Source: Streptomyces sp. RerS4
Lineage (GTDB): Bacteria > Actinomycetota > Actinomycetes > Streptomycetales > Streptomycetaceae
Length of the DNA: 64,000 nt
Direction of reading: 5' to 3'
Assembly (NCBI RefSeq): GCF_023515955.1
Contig: NZ_CP097322.1
Location: forward strand, 6,992,501 to 7,056,500
Position numbers and translations under genes: made by a program. The notes beneath the pieces are model-generated. The model did no database searches. It was not told where the DNA came from and worked only from the letters and a program-made list of their open reading frames with translations. Below are positions 1 to 7,659 of this stretch, in pieces (within the stretch, counting starts at the first letter, position 1; each line of letters begins with the position of its first letter).

Positions 1-110
1 GCCACCGCCGCGGCGGTCGCGGTGACGGACAGCACGACGCGTGTGCGCATCGTCTTCTTCCGGCGCGCCTCGATGCGGGACGGGGTCGCGGGAGTTCGGC
101 TGCGGCTCAT
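1..110 (-). CDS. N-terminus of a probable exported protein (cut by window edge)
   Basis: Only the first 36 or so codons are present; the gene runs off the left edge. From the ATG at 110 the peptide starts MSRSRTPATPSRIEARRKKT and continues into an Ala/Val-rich stretch, so it has a strongly basic N-region followed by the beginning of a hydrophobic segment. This is what a long actinobacterial signal peptide or first membrane helix looks like. A GAGGTG stretch lies about 10 bases upstream. A second ATG at position 50 would give a shorter signal peptide. Function cannot be told from this piece. Confidence 0.55.
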   Translation of the reverse strand, partial: MSRSRTPATPSRIEARRKKTMRTRVVLSVTATAAAV

Positions 111-486
111 GCCGGTAACACCTCACTGGAGAGGGGGAGGGGGGTGCGACCGAGCCTAGGCACGTGACCAGGGCGAAGAGCGCCCCGGAAGGGGTTCTTC
201 AGAATCCCCTAAGGAAGCCCGCAGGATGGACACAGGGACGAGCCGGACAATGGTCCCCAACTCGACCCGCTCCGCCCGACGCCGGCTTCGGCGGCCGAGG
301 GCAACGAGTTCCGCCTCCCCCACAGGCGGCTCCGGCCCCGCTCTGACCGCACTCACCTGGTCGGGTCAAGCGAAGGCGGCGGCCTGCCGCGAATGGCCCA
401 GCTTCTGGACACCCGGCAGGCGGCGAGTCGGATGAGATGCCTAACGTCGCTCTCACAGACATCGATTCGCGAACCGTGGAGACGTC
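111..486. other. Intergenic region between divergent genes
   Basis: No convincing gene is visible. It separates a leftward exported protein from the rightward glycosidase, so it should hold both promoters. The one structure I see is an imperfect hairpin at 190-210, AGGGGTTCT then TC then AGAATCCCCT, which could be an operator or an attenuator-type stem. Long open frames crossing this stretch on both strands are high-GC shadows. Confidence 0.5.
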
Positions 487-1503
487 ATGTCCCATCGACG
501 CCGCCGGCTGGCGGGCGCCTGCGCCATCACGGTCGCCGCCGGCATGCTCGCCACCGGCGGCGCCTTCGGCACACCGCCGCGAGAGGTATCGGACTGGCGT
601 GGCGGCGGGCGTGAGGTCGCCGTGGGCGCCTATCTCCATTACGGCTCGCCCGGCGTCGAGCGGATGCGGGAACTGTCGCACTGGCTCCGGGGCACCGAAC
701 TGCGCGCCGGGCACACCTACCTGCCCGGTGACACGTGGGCGAACATCGAAGGCGCGCCCGATTCCCTGGAAAGCTGGGCCCGGTGGCGCAAGGCGAGAGC
801 GGACCGGCTGTTCGTCCTGAACGTGCCCATGCTGGAGCGCAACGAGGCCGGAGTTCCCGACGACCGCGTCGCCGAACTGATCCGCACGGGCGCGCGGGGT
901 GCGTACGACCACCACTTCCGGCGGCTGGCCGAGCGTCTGGTCGGCCTCGGCCTGCCGGACACGGTGATCGTGCTCGGCTGGGAGATGAACGGATTCAACT
1001 ACACGCACCGATGCCGGCCCGACCCCGAGAACTGGAAGAGGTACTGGCGGCGCATCGTGACCGCGATGCGCTCGGTGAAGGGGCAGCGCTTCCGCTTCGA
1101 CTTCGCCCCGAACCGCGGCGGCGACGCGATCGCCTGGACCAAGTGCTACCCCGGCGACGACGTGGTGGACGTCCTGGGCATGGACTCCTACGACCAGCCG
1201 CCCGGTGAGAGCTTCCACGACTACGTCACCCAGCCCTACGGCCTCCAGCAGCAGGTCGACTTCGCGAAGGCGCACGGCAAGCGGATCTCGTACCCCGAGT
1301 GGGGGCTGTTCCGCAACGGAGACAACGCCGAGTACATGCGCTCCATGCTGGAGTGGATCGCCAAGCACAAGCCGCTCTACCAGAGCATCACCGACTACTG
1401 CCCGCACGGCGTGTGGCAGTGCACCGAGAATCCGGACTCCGCGCACGTGTTCCGGGAGTTCCTGTCCACGGAACGGGGCCGGCGCTGGGGGTACAGACGA
1501 TGA
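487..1503 (+). CDS. Secreted GH26-like beta-mannanase family protein
   Basis: A 338-residue protein with a basic N-terminus (MSHRRRRL) and a hydrophobic Ala/Gly-rich segment to about residue 29, a Sec signal peptide. The rest resembles the catalytic barrel of glycoside hydrolase family 26: the motif GWEMNG carries the expected acid/base Glu166, and YPEWGLF carries the expected nucleophile Glu271. By family knowledge it would cleave beta-linked mannan or a related cell-wall or plant glycan outside the cell. No carbohydrate-binding module is present and the length fits a single catalytic domain. It stands alone, with no sugar transporter or regulator beside it. Substrate is inferred only; GH26-like proteins of Streptomyces are often uncharacterised. 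Confidence 0.75.
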   Translation: MSHRRRRLAGACAITVAAGMLATGGAFGTPPREVSDWRGGGREVAVGAYLHYGSPGVERMRELSHWLRGTELRAGHTYLPGDTWANIEGAPDSLESWARWRKARADRLFVLNVPMLERNEAGVPDDRVAELIRTGARGAYDHHFRRLAERLVGLGLPDTVIVLGWEMNGFNYTHRCRPDPENWKRYWRRIVTAMRSVKGQRFRFDFAPNRGGDAIAWTKCYPGDDVVDVLGMDSYDQPPGESFHDYVTQPYGLQQQVDFAKAHGKRISYPEWGLFRNGDNAEYMRSMLEWIAKHKPLYQSITDYCPHGVWQCTENPDSAHVFREFLSTERGRRWGYRR

Positions 1504-1739
1504 CAGACGGTGAGATTCGGGCGTCGTAGGGGTGAGCCGCCCCATAGGACCCACGTCACACACGAACCGGGATAGTAGGCCGACGCTCGCGATGGCGCCC
1601 CCTCGGGACCCTTGCCACCTGCGCGGACGCCCGAGGGTCGGGCGTAGGGGCCTCGGGCCCCGTCTGCGAGGGCTCCTAGTAGGTGGGCTCGTTGCCAGGC
1701 CCCCGGGGGTCTGTCTAACTGGATGAGTCGCAAGGCGGT

Positions 1740-1837
1740 CGGGTGCTTCACCCGCCACCGACGAACCCCTCTCCTCCGCGTGAGTGGCTCACGCATGTCT
1801 TCGGCATGCCGCGACGGTCCTTGTCCCCTTCGGAAGG
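1740..1837 (+). promoter_or_regulatory. Structured 5' leader of the transglycosylase gene: three tandem hairpins and an RBS stem
   Basis: The 341 bases between 1504 and 1844 hold no gene. Just before the start codon lie three short perfect hairpins: CGGGTG-CTT-CACCCG at 1740-1754, GCGTGAG-TGG-CTCACGC at 1778-1794, and GCATG...CATGC at 1793-1809. The ribosome binding site GGAAGG (1832-1837) can itself pair as CCTT-CGG-AAGG. This looks like an RNA leader that could control translation. Streptomyces cell-wall lytic genes are often under c-di-AMP (ydaO) riboswitches, but the conserved ydaO core is not recognisable here. The function is therefore unassigned. Confidence 0.45.
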
Positions 1838-1844
1838 TTCATCC

Positions 1845-2249
1845 GTGTCCAACGCCGTCATCCGCCGCATCGCCGCTTCGAAGAAGACCCTCGCGGGTAC
1901 CGTCGTCGCCCTCGGTGTCGCCGGTTCCATGCTCGCCGCCGTTCCCGCCCAGGCGGCCCCGACGAGTGCCAAGGCGATCGCCCAGCAGATGATCAAGGAC
2001 CCGGCCCAGTTCGCCGCCTTCGACAAGATCATCTCGCACGAGAGCGGCTGGAACCACACGGCGACGAACCCGTCCTCCGGTGCGTACGGCCTGGTCCAGG
2101 CCCTGCCGGCCTCGAAGATGTCCTCCGCCGGCTCGGACTGGAAGACCAACCCGGCCACCCAGATCAAGTGGGGCCTGGACTACATGAACGAGCGCTACGG
2201 CAGCCCGGTCGGCGCCTGGAACTTCTGGCAGGCCAACCACTGGTACTAA
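1845..2249 (+). CDS. Small secreted SLT-type lytic transglycosylase
   Basis: A 134-residue protein starting at GTG 1845, chosen over an upstream in-frame ATG at 1743 because GGAAGG sits 7 bases before it and the signal peptide then begins correctly (MSNAVIRR, hydrophobic core, cleavage near AQAAP at residues 35-39). The mature part is one soluble lytic transglycosylase fold: HESGWN with catalytic Glu66, then SGAYGLVQALP and the closing NFWQANHWY. It would cut peptidoglycan glycan strands outside the membrane during growth or resuscitation. It is a single-gene unit, with a structured leader upstream and a strong terminator downstream. Confidence 0.88.
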   Translation: MSNAVIRRIAASKKTLAGTVVALGVAGSMLAAVPAQAAPTSAKAIAQQMIKDPAQFAAFDKIISHESGWNHTATNPSSGAYGLVQALPASKMSSAGSDWKTNPATQIKWGLDYMNERYGSPVGAWNFWQANHWY

Positions 2250-2273
2250 GCCACCAGCGGGCAGCAGACACAC

Positions 2274-2311
2274 GAAAACGCTCGGTCGGGACCTCCCGGC
2301 CGAGCGTTTCG
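2274..2311 (+). terminator. Rho-independent type terminator after the transglycosylase
   Basis: A long stem AAACGCTCGG (2276-2285) pairs with CCGAGCGTTT (2300-2309). Inside it CGGG pairs with CCCG around an ACCT loop, joined by a T-G wobble. It lies 24 bases past the stop codon and also faces the end of the leftward Imm49 gene, so it may serve both strands. Confidence 0.8.
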
Positions 2312-2349
2312 CGTATCCGGCCGCGCGCGGGCGCCCACGGTCCACCGGT

Positions 2350-3342
2350 CTACCGCGCGACCCAGCCGCCCAGGTCGTTGCGCTCCGCAGCGGCCGGACG
2401 CAGTGCTTCCGGGGAGCCGAGCAGGGCCGGCGGGAGGTATCCGGAGCGAACCCCGAGCTCCCAGCCGTGTGCCTGGACCGCCAGCGCGGCAACGGCCAGG
2501 GTGCCGAGCGGCAGCAGGCTCCTGGGGGCGGGGCCCTCCACGCCGGCGCCGTCCACCCCCGCGCCGTCCACCCCCGAGTCGTCCACCCCCGCGCGGTACT
2601 CGCGGAGCCGGGCCGCGAGGGCCTGCTCGAAAGCCTGCCGGTCGTCGTCCAGGAGGGTCCGCAGGAGCCGCTGGTCCGAGGTCAGGGGGCCGGCCGCGTC
2701 CAGTTTCCGGGACGCCTCGGCGCGCTCGGCGGCGCCCGGCTTGCACAGGACGACCGTCGGCCAGTCTCGGGGCAGGTGCCCGGCCGACAGGGTCAGGTAC
2801 TCACACAGCGCGTCCATCTGCGCGAGATGCGCCGGATCCGACACCGAGGGGTGGTCCGAGTAGGGCACGCCCTTGCGGATCGCCGGTGCGAAGTCCTCGC
2901 GGAGCAGGCCGCCGATCACCCGCTTCCACTCCCACACCAACCCGCTGACCAGGCATATCGCGAAGGTGTCCACCCACGTCGCGGCCGTGGGGGCGTCCTC
3001 CACGATGTCACCGAAGGTGATGTCTTCGCTGCTGAGCTGCTCGTCGATGAGAGGGAAGGGGATCTCCTGGTCACCGTTGGGGAAGCAGCCGATGCTCAGC
3101 AGCCCCAGGGAGCACTGCGCGGCCGTGTGCAGTACGTCGCGCAGCGGTGCGTCGAGCCGGGGATCATGTGCGAGGCGCGCGGCGGCGTGGTCGAGGAGCT
3201 CGTCGCGCATCGTCTCCAGCTGGGGCATGGACATGCCGCCGTACTGCATCCAGTGCCACCGACCGAAGGCCCGTCCCTTGATGTCTTCGAGCGCCTGCGC
3301 CATGCGCTCTCCGCTGACCTGGTGGGGTGTCACGTCGTGCAC
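2350..3342 (-). CDS. Imm49 family immunity protein
   Basis: A 330-residue cytoplasmic protein. The N-terminal part (RWHWMQYGG, then LETMRDELLDHAAAR, SLGLLSIGCFP) and the C-terminal GWELGVRSGYLP signature look like the Imm49 family, predicted to neutralise toxins of polymorphic toxin systems by contact with the toxin. I start it at GTG 3342 because the MHDVTPHQV beginning matches how these proteins usually start; an internal ATG at 3303 is possible. Around residues 245-262 the unit GVDGAGVDGAGV marks a short tandem repeat in the DNA. No cognate toxin lies next to it, so it looks like an orphan immunity gene, common in Streptomyces. Confidence 0.72.
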   Translation of the reverse strand: MHDVTPHQVSGERMAQALEDIKGRAFGRWHWMQYGGMSMPQLETMRDELLDHAAARLAHDPRLDAPLRDVLHTAAQCSLGLLSIGCFPNGDQEIPFPLIDEQLSSEDITFGDIVEDAPTAATWVDTFAICLVSGLVWEWKRVIGGLLREDFAPAIRKGVPYSDHPSVSDPAHLAQMDALCEYLTLSAGHLPRDWPTVVLCKPGAAERAEASRKLDAAGPLTSDQRLLRTLLDDDRQAFEQALAARLREYRAGVDDSGVDGAGVDGAGVEGPAPRSLLPLGTLAVAALAVQAHGWELGVRSGYLPPALLGSPEALRPAAAERNDLGGWVAR

Positions 3343-3500
3343 CGCTGCCGTCCTCTCATGATCGCCACGGCTGGAGCCGGCAGGCTATCAGCGGGGTCCG
3401 ACACCGCCGTTCCGTCGGCCGGCGGAGGTGTGAAGATGGCCCCGTCGAGGGGATCGATCTCCGTTGCACACCGCACCACCCGAGCGAAGAGGAGGGCCCG

Positions 3501-4232
3501 ATGAGCGCGGCCGAGGAGGGACGGCAGTGGCCGGACGAGGTCAGTGTCGACAACGCGAGGGCGACGCTGCTGCAGCTCCTCGCCCGGTCCGGGGTCCATG
3601 AGGGTGACGCGCGGCAACTGATCGGGCTCGTGGAGGCCGGGGCGCTGGCCCGCGCGCACGAGGAGCTGAGCGCCGGCGACCGCGGCGTGCCGTGGGACAA
3701 GGGCGAGGAGTACGAATCCGGCCGCCTCGCCGGCGAAGGGCGGCTCCTGGAGGAGCTGGGCGCCATCGCCGAGCGGACCCTCGTACGGGCCGTGGGAGCG
3801 GACGGGCAGCCGGCCCCGGCGGGGGACCGGCCACCGGTGGGCCGTGGTGAGGTGGAGACGGCGCAGGTGGCGCTCACCCCTCTGTACCTGTCGTTCACCG
3901 CGGTCTCGGAGCTGGACCCGGAGGTGACCCACGAGGTGCTCGTCGCCGTCCTCGCCACGATGACTCCTCGGCAACGGGCCGCGTACGCCGCGCGGTTGCG
4001 GGAGTTCGTCACGGCCCACCACACCCGTCTGGAGCGGCTGTTCGCCACGTACGGACCGGGCAGCGCCATCACGGTCCACGGCCGCTACTCACTCCTCCAC
4101 TCCGCCACCGGCATCGCCGTGTTGGAACGGCTCGTGACCGCGCCCCCGGCGCTGCGGGAGGAATGGGACGCCGCCGAGCTGCCGCCCGCGTGGCTGGACG
4201 GGTTGACGACCGCCTGGAACGCCACGGCCTGA
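3501..4232 (+). CDS. Conserved hypothetical cytoplasmic protein
   Basis: I do not recognise the family. The protein has 243 residues, no signal peptide and no membrane helix, and is rich in charged helices. ATG 3501 is chosen because AGAGGAGGG ends 4 bases before it; the frame is open further upstream but lacks such a site. The segment LVAVLATMTPRQRAAYAARLREFV around residues 145-170 looks like a helical bundle, and the C-terminal AWLDGLTTAW is amphipathic. It is divergent from the Imm49 gene and 41 bases upstream of a GNAT gene, possibly one transcript. Role unknown. Confidence 0.6.
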   Translation: MSAAEEGRQWPDEVSVDNARATLLQLLARSGVHEGDARQLIGLVEAGALARAHEELSAGDRGVPWDKGEEYESGRLAGEGRLLEELGAIAERTLVRAVGADGQPAPAGDRPPVGRGEVETAQVALTPLYLSFTAVSELDPEVTHEVLVAVLATMTPRQRAAYAARLREFVTAHHTRLERLFATYGPGSAITVHGRYSLLHSATGIAVLERLVTAPPALREEWDAAELPPAWLDGLTTAWNATA

Positions 4233-4273
4233 CACCGTCCCGGGGGCGCGTGCGCCGCGGCTAATGTGGTCGG

Positions 4274-4771
4274 ATGATCGTTCTGCGTCACGCCGCCCCC
4301 GGGGACGGGCACGTCCTCGGGGAGATCCACGCCGCGGCCTGGGAGGCCGCCTACGCCCCCTTCTTCGCCCCCGAGTTCGCCGCCGATGCCGTACGGGACA
4401 GGCTCGGACGCTGGCACGCCCGCATAACGGACGGCCCCGAAACCCTCTTGCTCGCCGAACTGGACGGCCGCCCCCTCGCACTCTCCTACTACACCCCGTC
4501 CGAACACCGGCCCGGCTCCGTGGAGATCCTGAGCTTCTACGCCCACCCCGACGGCTGGGGCAGCGGCGTGGCCGCCGCCCTGATGACCGACACCCTGAGC
4601 CGCCTTCGCGAGGCCGGCTTCGCGCACGTCCACCTGTGGACCCTGCGCGACACCGCCCGCTCGCGCCGCTTCTACGCCAAGTCCGGTTTCGCCGAGTCGG
4701 GCAGGGAACGCGCCCTCGACTTCGGCGACGGCAACCCGCTCACCCAGGTCGAGTACGAGCGCACCTGCTGA
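4274..4771 (+). CDS. GNAT family N-acetyltransferase
   Basis: A 165-residue protein covering the standard GNAT fold. Motif A, the acetyl-CoA pyrophosphate loop, is read in HPDGWGSGVAAALM (about residues 92-105), preceded by the beta-strand EILSFYAH. The later TLRDTARSRRFYAKSGF is the typical motif B region where the Tyr can act as general acid. Family knowledge says it moves an acetyl group from acetyl-CoA to an amine. The acceptor cannot be told; similar stand-alone GNATs acetylate small molecules, antibiotics or N-termini. It ends with a strong terminator, so it is the last gene of its unit. Confidence 0.85.
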   Translation: MIVLRHAAPGDGHVLGEIHAAAWEAAYAPFFAPEFAADAVRDRLGRWHARITDGPETLLLAELDGRPLALSYYTPSEHRPGSVEILSFYAHPDGWGSGVAAALMTDTLSRLREAGFAHVHLWTLRDTARSRRFYAKSGFAESGRERALDFGDGNPLTQVEYERTC

Positions 4772-4774
4772 GCA

Positions 4775-4803
4775 CGCCGCGGACCCCTACGGGTTCCGCG
4801 GCG
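4775..4803 (+). terminator. Terminator after the GNAT gene
   Basis: CGCCGCGGA (4775-4783) pairs with TCCGCGGCG (4795-4803), and CCC pairs with GGG inside, around a TAC loop. It starts 3 bases after the stop codon. A leftward gene ends at 4898, so termination may be bidirectional. Confidence 0.75.
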
Positions 4804-4897
4804 GGGTGAACTTCGTGAGGATCAGCAGGGTGTCGACGAGGTCCTCGGCCGGAGGGCCCGTCGCCGGGCGGCGCAGTTGCTCACGACGCCGCCGGGG

Positions 4898-6514
4898 TCA
4901 GTCGAGCAGGACTCCGGGGTTGAGGACGTGGCGCGGGTCCAGGGCGGTCTTGGCGGCCCGGAGCGCCAGGGCGAAGGGTTCCGGGCGCTGGAGGTCGTAG
5001 CCGGGGCGGTGGTCGCGGCCGACGGCGTGATGGTGGGTGATCGTGGCATGGTGGCGGTGCAGGACGTCGCTCGCGGCGGCCTTGATCTCGTCCCAGACCT
5101 CGACCTCCCGGCCGGGGCGGCCGGCGACGGCCACGGTGAAGTAGGGCGCGGCGCCGTCCGGGTAGACGTGCGTCAGGCGGCAGTTGACGATGGCCCGGCG
5201 TCCGGTGGCCTTCAGTGCGGCGGCGCCGACCTCGGCGCGTACGGCGTCGATCAGGCCGGGGATCCTGTCCCAGGTGGCGGCGGTCTCGAAGGTGTCGACC
5301 ACGGCGCCCATGCGGGCGAGGCCGTCGCGCAGGTAGGGCATGCGCAGGAACGCCGAGCGCCAGGCGCTCACGGCCGCGTCGCCCGAAGCGCCACCGTCCG
5401 CCGTCGGCGACCCGCCGCGGCCGCCGTGGGCGCGGGTCAGGTCCAGGGCGGTCGCGAGGCGGGCGTCGACGGGCGCGGTGGCGGATTCGAAGCCCAGGAC
5501 CAGGACGGTGGAGCCGTCGTGCGAGGCACCCGACAGGAGCGCCTCGCCGGGGTCGAGCAGGCGGCAGTTGGCCGGGGCGAGGTCGGACTGGGCGATGTCC
5601 CGTACCGCGTCCAGCGCCCGGTGGAAGTCGGTGAAGGCGACGGACGCCGAGACCTTGTGTCGGGGGCGTTCCCGCAGCCGCATCCACGCCTCGGTGATGA
5701 CGCCGAGCGCACCCTCGGACCCGAGGAACAGCCGGTCGGGCGAGGGCCCCGCGCCGGATCCGGGCAGGCGCCACGACGTTCCGGCGCCGGCGGGGGTGAC
5801 CACGCGCAGGGACTGCACGAAGTCGTCGATGTGGGTGTGGACGGTGGCGTAGTGGCCGCCGGCCCGGGTGGCCAACCAGCCGCCGAGGGTGGAGAACTCG
5901 AAGCTCTGCGGGAAGTGGCGCAGGGTCAGGCCGTGGGGCCGCAACTGGGCCTCCAGCACGGGCCCGAGGGCCCCGGCCTGGATCCGGGCGGCCCGGCTGA
6001 CGGTGTCGAGCTCCAGGACCCGGTCCATGGCGGTCAGGTCGAGCGAGAGCACCGCCCGGTGGGCGTCGCCGCGGTACTCCACGCCGCCGACCACCGAGGT
6101 GCCACCGCCGAAGGGGATGACGGCGACGGCGTGGTCGCCGGCCCAGTCCAGCAGGTCGGCCACCTCCCGGTCGTCGGTCGGGCGGGCCACGAGGTCGGGA
6201 ATCCGGCCGGGGCGGCCGCGTAGGGCCCGGATGATGTCGCGATAGGCCTTGCCCATGGCGTGGGCGGCGCGGGCCTCGGGATCCGCGCTGACCAGGTGCG
6301 CCAGGGAGGCCGGAGGCGTCGCGGCGGGGCGGCCGATGCGGAGGTCGACGACCCGGGGGACCGGCAGCGGGCGGGCGAGCGTGCCCGGCAGGAGGGAGCC
6401 CAGCTCGACGCATTCGGCGTCGCTCGGATGGGCGTCGGCATAACCCCAGCCCCACCAGGAGCGGAGGCGGGAGGAGCCGGAATCGGCGGCGGTGGCTCTG
6501 GTGGTGGCAGGCAT
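4898..6514 (-). CDS. FAD-binding oxidase, alkyl-DHAP synthase-like
   Basis: A 538-residue FAD-linked oxidase of the PCMH/VAO superfamily. The N-terminal half has the flavin-binding signatures VIPFGGGTSVVGGV and LRHFPQSFEFSTLGGWLATRAGGHY, and GSEGALGVITEAWMRLR closes the FAD domain. The C-terminal half carries the FAD-linked oxidase cap, with HHHAVGRDH and a closing LDPRHVLNPGVLL. The His run near the end is what alkyldihydroxyacetonephosphate synthase (ether-lipid) and related D-lactate-type oxidases show, so ADHAPS-like is the closest guess but the substrate is open. I start it at ATG 6514 (GGGAG 8 bases upstream). It is divergent from a TetR gene across a double operator, so that TetR probably controls it. 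Confidence 0.8.
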   Translation of the reverse strand: MPATTRATAADSGSSRLRSWWGWGYADAHPSDAECVELGSLLPGTLARPLPVPRVVDLRIGRPAATPPASLAHLVSADPEARAAHAMGKAYRDIIRALRGRPGRIPDLVARPTDDREVADLLDWAGDHAVAVIPFGGGTSVVGGVEYRGDAHRAVLSLDLTAMDRVLELDTVSRAARIQAGALGPVLEAQLRPHGLTLRHFPQSFEFSTLGGWLATRAGGHYATVHTHIDDFVQSLRVVTPAGAGTSWRLPGSGAGPSPDRLFLGSEGALGVITEAWMRLRERPRHKVSASVAFTDFHRALDAVRDIAQSDLAPANCRLLDPGEALLSGASHDGSTVLVLGFESATAPVDARLATALDLTRAHGGRGGSPTADGGASGDAAVSAWRSAFLRMPYLRDGLARMGAVVDTFETAATWDRIPGLIDAVRAEVGAAALKATGRRAIVNCRLTHVYPDGAAPYFTVAVAGRPGREVEVWDEIKAAASDVLHRHHATITHHHAVGRDHRPGYDLQRPEPFALALRAAKTALDPRHVLNPGVLLD

Positions 6515-6545
6515 GAATGGCTCCCGACAGGAGGTTCCAAGAAAC

Positions 6546-6574
6546 TTACCCATCGGTAAATTACCCTAGGGTAA
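6546..6574. promoter_or_regulatory. Two abutting TetR-type operators
   Basis: Between the divergent oxidase and TetR genes lie two 14-base palindromes separated by one base: TTACCCATCGGTAA (6546-6559, 5-base arms) and TTACCCTAGGGTAA (6561-6574, perfect). The second ends 10 bases before the regulator start codon. Adjacent palindromes with TTACC half-sites are the usual binding pattern of TetR dimers, so the regulator very likely represses both itself and the oxidase. Confidence 0.8.
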
Positions 6575-6584
6575 GATCGAGGAC

Positions 6585-7232
6585 ATGACAACGCCTCCCG
6601 CCAAGGACACCGAGGCCGCCAACGTCGGCGGCAAAGCCGGCACCAAGGGCGTGCCGAGGGCGGCGCGCGAACGGCAGGTCCTGGCCGCGGCCACCGAGGA
6701 GTTCGGCCGAGGTGGCTACGAGGCCACCACCATGGCCGCCATCGCCGCGCGGGTCGGCGTCACCAAGCCGCTGCTGCACCAGTACTTCGGCGGCAAGGAA
6801 GACCTCTACCTCGCGTGCCTCGACCCCGTCGGCGACCTGCTCCTGGGCGCCGTACGGGCCGCCATGACGGAGCACGCCACCGGCGCGCCGCCCACCTCCC
6901 TGCGCGTCCTGAACGCCCTGTTCACCGCCCTGGACGGGCGGAGGGAGGCATGGTTCGTGCTCTACGACGCCACCCTGCCGCCCGGCGGCGCCGCCGCCCG
7001 CCGCGCGGCCCACTACCGCGACGCCATCGACGACCTCGCCGCGACCGGCACGGCCGACCTCCTGACTGCGACCGGATCCCACGACCCGCTCGACGCCGAC
7101 GCCCTCAAGTACGCCTGGCGCGGCCTGTGCACCGCCCTGGTCCGCTGGTGGATCAACCACCCCGACCAGTCACCCGACGCCATGACGGAGCGCTGCGCGC
7201 GGATCTTCGCCGCGGCGCGCTCCCTGGCCTGA
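6585..7232 (+). CDS. TetR/AcrR family transcriptional regulator
   Basis: A 215-residue regulator. The N-terminal helix-turn-helix is clear at residues 25-70: VLAAATEEFGRGGYEATTMAAI, then ARVGVTKPLLHQYFGGKEDLY. The C-terminal ligand-binding half is helical and not assignable to a ligand. It begins with an 20-residue disordered arm rich in Gly, Ala and Lys that may add DNA contacts. It is transcribed away from the FAD oxidase, and the double palindrome between them is the likely operator. By analogy with other TetR/oxidase pairs it would sense the oxidase substrate or a lipid-like metabolite. Confidence 0.9.
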   Translation: MTTPPAKDTEAANVGGKAGTKGVPRAARERQVLAAATEEFGRGGYEATTMAAIAARVGVTKPLLHQYFGGKEDLYLACLDPVGDLLLGAVRAAMTEHATGAPPTSLRVLNALFTALDGRREAWFVLYDATLPPGGAAARRAAHYRDAIDDLAATGTADLLTATGSHDPLDADALKYAWRGLCTALVRWWINHPDQSPDAMTERCARIFAAARSLA

Positions 7233-7266
7233 GAGTGTCACCCCCTACCGGCAGCGCTCCGGCCCC

Positions 7267-7485
7267 TCAGATGCCGTCGACGTCGCGGTTGTCCACCACG
7301 GGCAGGACTCCGGCGGCGCGGCGGCGCTTGAGGACGCTGGCGTAGACCGCCAGGCCGATGGCGCCGGCGGCAATCATGATCAGCCCGACCAGGTCGAGGT
7401 TGACGCTCTCCATCTTCCAGTCGCTCGCGAAGGTGAGGATGGCCCCCACCACGATCAGGGCGAGGCAACCACTGATGCCGCGCAT
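7267..7485 (-). CDS. Small two-helix membrane protein (DUF6458-like)
   Basis: A 72-residue protein starting MRGISGCLALIVVGAILTFA. Two membrane helices (about residues 4-20 and 30-48) frame a short polar loop with the DW...VDL-VGLIM pattern seen in DUF6458-type actinobacterial proteins. ATG 7485 is preferred over ATG 7491 because GGAGG lies 8 bases before the first but only 2 before the second. The C-terminal tail is basic and cytoplasmic (KRRRAAG). Function unknown. It stands alone, convergent with the TetR gene. Confidence 0.65.
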   Translation of the reverse strand: MRGISGCLALIVVGAILTFASDWKMESVNLDLVGLIMIAAGAIGLAVYASVLKRRRAAGVLPVVDNRDVDGI

Positions 7486-7659
7486 ACCCATCGCCTCCAC
7501 ATTCGGTGTCGTGTCACACGCGGGTACCCCGTGACCGGACGCGAAAACGGCGCCCCCGCACGGCAGTTCGGACACGAACCAGGCCCCGACGGCCCACCCC
7601 GGCCCCAGGTGATGAAAACCGCCGCGCAGGGCGGCAGCGCGGACGGGTGGGGCGGGGGA

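Noticed and set aside
199..1758. A 519-residue minus-strand open frame opposite the glycosidase
   Set aside because: It is a high-GC shadow: composition is Arg/Pro/Gly-rich, it spans an intergenic region and a real gene with signal peptide and catalytic motifs runs on the other strand.
1505..1844. A c-di-AMP (ydaO) riboswitch in front of the transglycosylase gene
   Set aside because: The conserved ydaO blocks (GGGGGACCCA and GGGGUGAAUCC type) are absent; only unrelated hairpins are seen.
4877..6223. A 448-residue plus-strand frame opposite the FAD oxidase
   Set aside because: It shows no family features and is a shadow of a gene with clear FAD-binding motifs on the minus strand.
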